This document shows, in pieces, positions 58,349-64,000 of a DNA stretch of 64,000 bases. The notes under the pieces were generated by a model. It did not search any database. It was not told the DNA's origin and saw nothing but the letters and a program-made list of their open reading frames with translations. Where the stretch lies: assembly GCA_009599575.1 (NCBI GenBank), contig VWND01000076.1, positions 372,001 to 436,000 on the forward strand, in the 5' to 3' direction. Source of the DNA: Blumeriella jaapii. Lineage: Eukaryota > Ascomycota > Leotiomycetes > Helotiales > Drepanopezizaceae. Position numbers and translations under genes: made by a program. Position 1 is the first letter of the stretch; every line of letters starts with the position of its first letter.

Positions 58349-59759
58349 ATGGCTTTGAACAGGAAATACGCAGCATTGCCTGACCTGGTGATGTTCCCTG
58401 GGAACAAAGAGAAGAGGCCTGCTAATGTGATGCCGTAGGACTCTGCTCCAGATCTCTACGAGACTCCTGAATTGACCGACGACAACTCGACAGCTCCCGT
58501 ATGTGGATTCGTTTTCTCTCTCTGCGGCCACTTACACACTGCAGACAGGTAGAGCACGTTCCGAGTCCAACGTTTCTTCGTACAAAGACTTCGACGACGA
58601 GGAGGAAGACGCGCCTGGCATCTCCCGCTCACGACTACACCCAGACCAGGCCCGGACCCTTTTTTCACCTGCGCAAATCGACGCCCGAGATGTAGATTTC
58701 TCAGACCGGGTCACTGCGAAGCGGAAGTCTTACAAAGCTTCCACACGACGGCAACGGAGAAGAGAGGATGGCACAGAGGAGTATGGGGACTTCAGCGACG
58801 ATGAGGACGGAGAAAGTTTGGAAAGGAAGCTCGCCAGATTAAAGAGAGAAATCGAGGAAGTGAAAGAAGAATACAGAAAGCGACAAGCCGAAACAGATGG
58901 AGGCGAAGGGGAGGATTCTGTTGACTTTGGGCAAGATGTCACGGATCTCAACAAAATGCTGGATGTAATGTCTCTCCAGAAGGGCTCAACGAACAGAAAT
59001 GCGGTGGGAAAGTTCACAAAAGATCTCGGGACCGGAATCAAGGCCAACGGACCACCACAAACGGCACAGGGAAACGGAGAGTCAGCTACTTACACTGTCA
59101 CCTATGCGCCAACATACCAGCAAAGCCATGCTCTTGCGAAAGCGGCCGATTTTGATGGACGATTGGCACTGCTTGAGAAGGCTCTCGGAATCAGCGCTGC
59201 AGAATTACCATCTCTCAATGCTAATGGGGTACCGAACGCTATACTACCTACCCTAGACACACTCCAACGCCAGATCTCGGTCATCTCGGATTCTACCCCT
59301 TCTTCGCTGGACAGCATCAGTCGACGAGTGAGGGCTTTGACCCACGAAGCCGAGAGGCTAGAAGAAGTACGGAAAGCAGCGAAAGCCCAAGCCGCACTGA
59401 GGGTATCTGGCAGTGATACAGCAGCATCAGACGATGAGGAAGACTCGGAGCAGATTTCGAAGATCAATGCTTTGTATGGGACTCTGTCAACGATTGAGAA
59501 GTTGGCGCCTCTACTCCCATCTCTAATCGATAGGTTACGTTCTCTGAGAGCAATACATGCAGATGCTGCAACTGCTAGTGTGAGTCTGGACCGGATCGAA
59601 AAGCAACAAACCGAGATGGCTGGCGACATCAAGAAATGGAGAGAGGGGCTTGAGAAAGTTGAAGAAGCTCTGAGGAAAGGCGAAAACGTGACAAGTAGCA
59701 ATATGAAGGCAGTGGAGGGCTGGATCAAGGAGCTTGAGCAGAAGATGGAGAGCGTGTAG
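58349..59759 (+). CDS. JNM1: Dynactin subunit 2 (dynamitin)
   Basis: Dynamitin is in the shoulder of dynactin, linking the Arp1 filament to p150 for dynein motility and nuclear migration. Exons 58349-58387 (13 codons), 58439-58498 (20 codons) and 58545-59759 join for 437 residues. Start MALNRKYAALPDL, then DSAPDLYETPELTDDNSTAP, the family's N-terminal Arp1-binding motif. A basic segment (RKSYKASTRRQRRREDGTEE) precedes three coiled coils: ESLERKLARLKREIEEVKEE, SISRRVRALTHEAERLEEVR and the C-terminal WIKELEQKMESV. LEKALGISAAELPSLNANGV is a conserved dynamitin segment. Length is normal for fungi. Confidence 0.94.
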
Positions 59760-60289
59760 ATTTTGTGAGCATTGTGATGCACTAGATTGATACCCACCAG
59801 AAAAATTTAGATGATCATTCCTTCATAAGAATGACCGCTGAGAAATAGTCTCGTGCTTACGTTCTATTTTGGTATGATAGTAACTTTGTGAGGTCTTACA
59901 GTACTGTAAGTAAGTACACACGGTTGGGGCTGGCCAGCCGCAGTGCGACATTTCGCAAAGCCAAGCACTCCGTGATCGTCGGTTTGTTACTGCGTGCCCC
60001 TTGGACTGTATCGTACAACCCCCCCCCCCGTGAACTCAAAGCAAACCAGCCAGGTTACCACACCCTCTGCAATGCGAAAACCATGTCCTCAATTGTAAGC
60101 AAAAAACACCCGTTCCAAACTCCAGGCTGAGTGATACTTATTGAAATGGTGCGTCAGTTACGCCCCTTCAACCAGTAATTTGAGGCATCGGTGATGAGGC
60201 TGAACACACGGCTGTAGCACAACTTGACGACATCAGAGCGCGAGCCGCAGAAAGCAGAGAATAGCGACCAGAAGCTTCCTACGGAAGAA
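59760..60289. other. Intergenic, 0.5 kb
   Basis: Contains TTACAGTACTGTAAG near 59897, a 15-base perfect palindrome of the GTAC/ACAG type, and an 11-C run near 60019. No gene seen; 59888-60130 has no motif. Confidence 0.5.
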
Positions 60290-62110
60290 ATGTCGCAATG
60301 GCTGGGGAAACCTCATGTGAAAGGCTCTACGGAGATGATGCGCATGGCATTGTTGACTTTCTCTTTGGTCGGACTACAGTACGTGTTAACTTTGAAGTGG
60401 TGAAATGGCGTTTACTGATGATCTTGTGTAGATTTACTTGGGGCATTGAGATGACCTGTAAGCCTATTCTCCTTCGAATTCATTCTCCTGAACACAATGG
60501 CTAATTGGTTTGCAGACTGTACACCATACCTTCTCGCCCTAGGACTTACCAAGTCGCGCACATCCCTGGTCTGGATAGCAGGCCCGATTTCTGGGTTGAT
60601 AATGCAGCCGATCATCGGAGTAGTAGCGGATCGATCGAAGTCGAAGTATGGCAGAAGAAGACCGTTTATGGTGGTTGGATCGTTTGTTGTGGGGGCATGT
60701 TTGATGGCATTGGGATGGGCGAAGGAGATAGTCGCATACTTCGTGGCGGAGGGAGAATTCAGGAAGACGTGTACAGTGTCACTCGCCGTGCTGTCGATCT
60801 ATGCTATCGACTTCGCGATCAATGCTGGTAAGCTGAACAGTCGCGTCTGGCTGTGAAAGTGCTGACAGATAACAGTCCAGGGTTGCTGTAGGAGCTTGAT
60901 CGCCGACACATTACCATCTCACAAACAACAAGCTGGCAGTGCATGGGGTAAGAAGCCCGTTGCCTCACGAGGCGTTCGCTAACAGCTTCCAGCAAGCAGG
61001 ATGGTTGCCATTGGCCATTTAGTGGGTTATGTTATTGGCACTCTTGACTTGGTCGGCATGTTCGGCCCATCGTACGGCGACACCCAATTCAAAAAGTTGA
61101 TCCTTCTAGCTGCCTTTGCACTGCTATTCAGCGTCGCAGTAACATCCTGGGCTGTCACCGAGCGAGTGTTGATTTCTGGTAATGCCGACCTTGGCTCTTC
61201 CAAAAATTTAGTACAAATTGTAGGCCATATCTTCAATACGGCAACAACCCTGCCACCACGAATTCAAGCCATTTGCAACATCCAGCTTTGGTCAGGAATC
61301 GGATGGTTTCCCTTCATGTTCTACAGCACCACGTTTGTGGGCGAGATATACTTCAGATACGACGCGCCACAGGACTTCAAGAAGTCGAAGGACCCCCTTG
61401 GAGAAGTAGGACGGATAGGAAGCTACTCACTGGTGCTATTCTCATTCGTCACATTCGTCGGAGCTCTGGTTATTCCTTTCTTCGTCAAGTCCCCTGAAGA
61501 GGAAAACTTCACAGCTCGTCCCCCCGCCTCCATCGCCGGCGTCGTTACCAAACTGTCCAAGTACAAACCCGACCTCCTCACAGCTTGGATCTACGGCCAC
61601 ATTATGTTCAGCAGTGCTATGATACTGGCCCCAACGGCACACTCCTTCCGGTTTGCAACTTTCCTTGTTACGCTGTGTGGCATACCCTGGGTCTTCGCTT
61701 CCTGGGCGCCTGGCACATATATGGGAATCGAGGTCAACCGCATGAGTAGTCCGTCTCGACGACTCTCAGTATCTTCGCCTCGCGAACTCGTCTCTCTTGA
61801 AAAGGGAGGTCCGGCTCTTGATGCGTCTGCCTCTGGCGAACTCTCGGGCCTCTACTTTGGCATTCTCAATATCTACGCCGTGATACCGCAGTTCATCAGT
61901 ACGTTCATCAGCATGGTCGTCTTCAGCATCCTGGAGCCGGGCAAGAGTCCCGAGTTGGCCAATGACGCAGATCCAAGCGAGCACCACAGTACAGATGGGC
62001 CCAATGCAATTGCCGTCTGCTTGTTTATCGGTGCGATTAGTACGGTGGGCGCAGCTTTCGCGACGAAGAAGTTGAGGACTATGCACAGAGAAAGAAACGC
62101 CAAGTACTGA
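60290..62110 (+). CDS. SUT-type (GPH cation symporter) sugar transporter
   Basis: Proton-coupled disaccharide importer of the glycoside-pentoside-hexuronide MFS branch. Exons 60290-60378, 60432-60457 (26 nt), 60516-60827, 60876-60947 and 60993-62110 close exactly to 538 residues. The start at 60290 (MSQWLGKPHVKGSTEMMRMA) is the first Met after an in-frame stop at 60215. TM1 spans the tiny exon (LLTFSLVGLQ, FTWGIEMTYCTPYLLALGL). The loop after TM3 has the signature ADRSKSKYGRRRPFMVVGSF. Twelve helices are predicted by eye, with a long loop between TM6 and TM7. The end is THGAF-like SIGAISTVGAAFATKKLRTM region and RERNAKY. Close to fungal Sut1-type alpha-glucoside or sucrose transporters; the sugar is not deducible from sequence. 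Confidence 0.9.
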
Positions 62111-64000
62111 AGGGACAGAGAGTGTATGAGTAAGATGGGCGCCCTGGAGCAATTTGAGTGCTTGGGGGATTTCTGGCAAGTCTTTCTGTTTGGTATTTGG
62201 TGCTTGGTCGATTGCTGTGCGAGGGATGTACTGTACTGTAGATGGATAGACTGGGAGGCGTCATTGTCAGACTGCTGGTTTCAATTGAAATGAGTGGTTC
62301 TTGGACACATTGTTTCCATGCTTTGATAGTTCTAGACAGCGTAAAGATACTAGTGAGGGGCGCATCGATATGCTTCTTAATTGATGTTGGTTCGTAAACT
62401 GGAGATAATTCCGTTCACCGACAACGAAGTGAGCGCTTGTTTCTCTTCTTGGAGATATCGCACATGTAGCGGCACAGTAGATTATGCTGCCGTGCGTGCA
62501 TTCGTCCTGCCGAGTCTTGTTGCATGCTGGTCTTACAATCGGAGAGACTAAGCCGATTTGATACTTGCGATCGACAATGGAACATTCTCGGAGAACCAGT
62601 GTTCTACAGTACTACATCTACAGCTATTGCCCTGGGTTGACTAGCAGAAATCGAGACAACGATACGATGTAAATAGATGCGTCCGATTTAAGCGAGCGAA
62701 AAGGGCTTCCGCCGTTGCCAATAAATCTGGCCACGTTCTAGCGGTGCAATCTTTCGGCTTTGATTGAGAACCAAACTCTGCATCTAGATTGGAGAATTAC
62801 CTAAAGACCTTTGTCAAAGGCCACTTCCACAACTAGAAGTCGTAGATTCCTGGGAGTTGATTGCTCGCTTAGCCATAGCAGTCAGAAAAGACTGCCTGTT
62901 GAAAGGTGCTAAAGCAACACTAGCTCCTGGGACAGGAACATGACAATTAGTAGTACCTTTCAGCAGTCTATCATCGATCGTGAACTAGAACTTCTCGAGC
63001 TCGTCAATGGCTACCCCGCACTTCGTCTAGCCCGTCAGACGATCCCACCAGCCAGGATGTTGGGAGCTGTTGTCGATCTCTCACTTCCCCGCCACGTGGA
63101 TAATCCAGCGAGGTCAGCCAGGAAGCACCTGTCACAAAGAGCTGCTTCGTCATAATTCTTCACGGCTTTCCGGCCACATCCCAAATCGGAAAATGGATCA
63201 GGTGCCAGCGGAGAAACTTGGACGCGCGATGTTGTCCAAGGTCCAACCAAGCTCCTTCGACCGAGCATCTGTTCCCTGGGTGATGGATGGAGAGAGAGGA
63301 GCTTACGACAACGGGGGAAATTAGGCTGAACTGCTGTACTGTACCAACACGCGGGCCATGATTCCTCGATGGTGCTGAGATATCTGCCGATCGCGGGATT
63401 GTCGAGCTTGAGGCTAAGCTGCGGAGCGAAATTACCGGCTTTATGCAGAGAGACATTCTGGAAGGTGTCAAGACAAGACTAGCTGGATCCCTCGAGCTAT
63501 AGCCAACTATAGCCCACGATAGCCTACACGATGGAGATGCTTGCTTATCGCTAGGTTTTGGGAGGCCGCCGCTGCAAGGCTTTTTTGCTTTACGGGCCGA
63601 AGATGCAGCCACGCTGAAGAGGCGATGCAGCCAGGGCTGCCGCGCTGATAGATGCATGCCAGCCAGCATGCGTAGTTTCCCGTTCGTGCAGCGTTCGGGA
63701 GGGTTCTATGCTGGCTCTGAGGAGTACCAACCGGCAGAAGAGGTCTTCTTGCGCATAGCGTACGCTGTGACTGCTGTCATCTGTTACTGCACTTATGGTG
63801 AACGAGCATAGTATAGGTAAGTACTTTGAGAGTACAGGTACCTGGGGATGCCACTGGTACTGTACTGTCCCTCGACTTGCTCCTGTGGCCACCAAGGCCT
63901 CTGGCTTCTGCTAACTCCATTTGCGTTGCGGAGACGGGGAGAGAAAAGTCAGCTAGCTACCTGGACCTCGAATCTGGACAAAGCTGTACACGTACTGTGT
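62111..64000. other. Intergenic to window edge, 1.9 kb, no supported gene
   Basis: Frames at 62940-63155, 63070-63324, 63160-63669 and 63590-63895 show no family motif. GTAC/ACAG elements occur at about 62229, 62607, 63333 and 63814-63868. GATAGCC-type direct repeats (TATAGCC, TATAGCCCACGATAGCC) lie near 63497-63525. Confidence 0.4.

Overview
The window is nuclear DNA of a filamentous ascomycete (Pezizomycotina). The evidence is the intron style (mostly 50-110 nt, GTRNGT donors, CTAAC-like branch points, YAG acceptors), the gene families present, a dispersed single 5S rRNA gene, and protein wording typical of Leotiomycetes and Sordariomycetes. A leotiomycete is my best guess from memory of protein similarity; no search was run.

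Layout. 0.3-1.5 kb: membrane-anchored cupredoxin-like serine-rich protein (-). 2.5-3.3 kb: THO subunit THOC5 (-). 3.7-7.5 kb: condensin kleisin Brn1/CAP-H (-), with a complete 5S rRNA gene inside an unusually long intron. 7.9-11.2 kb: Na+/Ca2+ exchanger (+). 13.2-14.9 kb: MARVEL-like four-TM protein (+). 16.0 kb: 54-aa Lys/Ala-rich microprotein (+). 18.4-19.0 kb: mitochondrial pyruvate carrier MPC1 (-). 19.4-20.2 kb: SmB (-), divergent from 60S ribosomal protein L11 (+). 23.0, 24.4 and 25.2 kb: three small genes (+), one a secreted cysteine-rich protein. 26.6-32.3 kb: pyruvate carboxylase (-). 33.9-40.3 kb: clathrin heavy chain (-). 41.7-44.9 kb: HELQ/Mus301-type DNA helicase (-). 47.2-52.5 kb: Snt2-type BAH/PHD/SANT regulator (+). 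53.2 kb: unknown 192-aa protein (+). 54.3-55.6 kb: AIF/AMID-like FAD oxidoreductase (+). 56.3-58.0 kb: RTC4-like protein (-), divergent from dynamitin (58.3-59.8 kb, +). 60.3-62.1 kb: SUT-type glycoside-pentoside-hexuronide sugar transporter (+). The last 1.9 kb has no recognised gene.

Most genes are housekeeping: chromosome condensation, mRNA export, splicing, translation, pyruvate metabolism, vesicle coats, dynein motility and DNA repair. They are not arranged as a functional cluster. MPC1 and pyruvate carboxylase both act on pyruvate but lie 8 kb apart with unrelated genes between. Accessory character is confined to the 21-26 kb stretch, which holds short tandem repeats, dense GTACTGTAC-type palindromes and a small secreted Cys-rich protein.

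The most interesting signals are: (1) very small exons (8, 9, 12, 14, 21, 23, 26 and 27 nt) in pyruvate carboxylase, SmB, clathrin, THOC5 and the sugar transporter; each is supported by frame closure, splice sites and, in most cases, family sequence; (2) a 5S rRNA gene nested in a condensin intron that also has a reading-phase conflict; (3) a short palindrome, GTACTGTAC/GTACAGTAC, that recurs in clusters in many intergenic regions. I found no CRISPR, insertion sequence, biosynthetic cluster or clear new multi-gene system.
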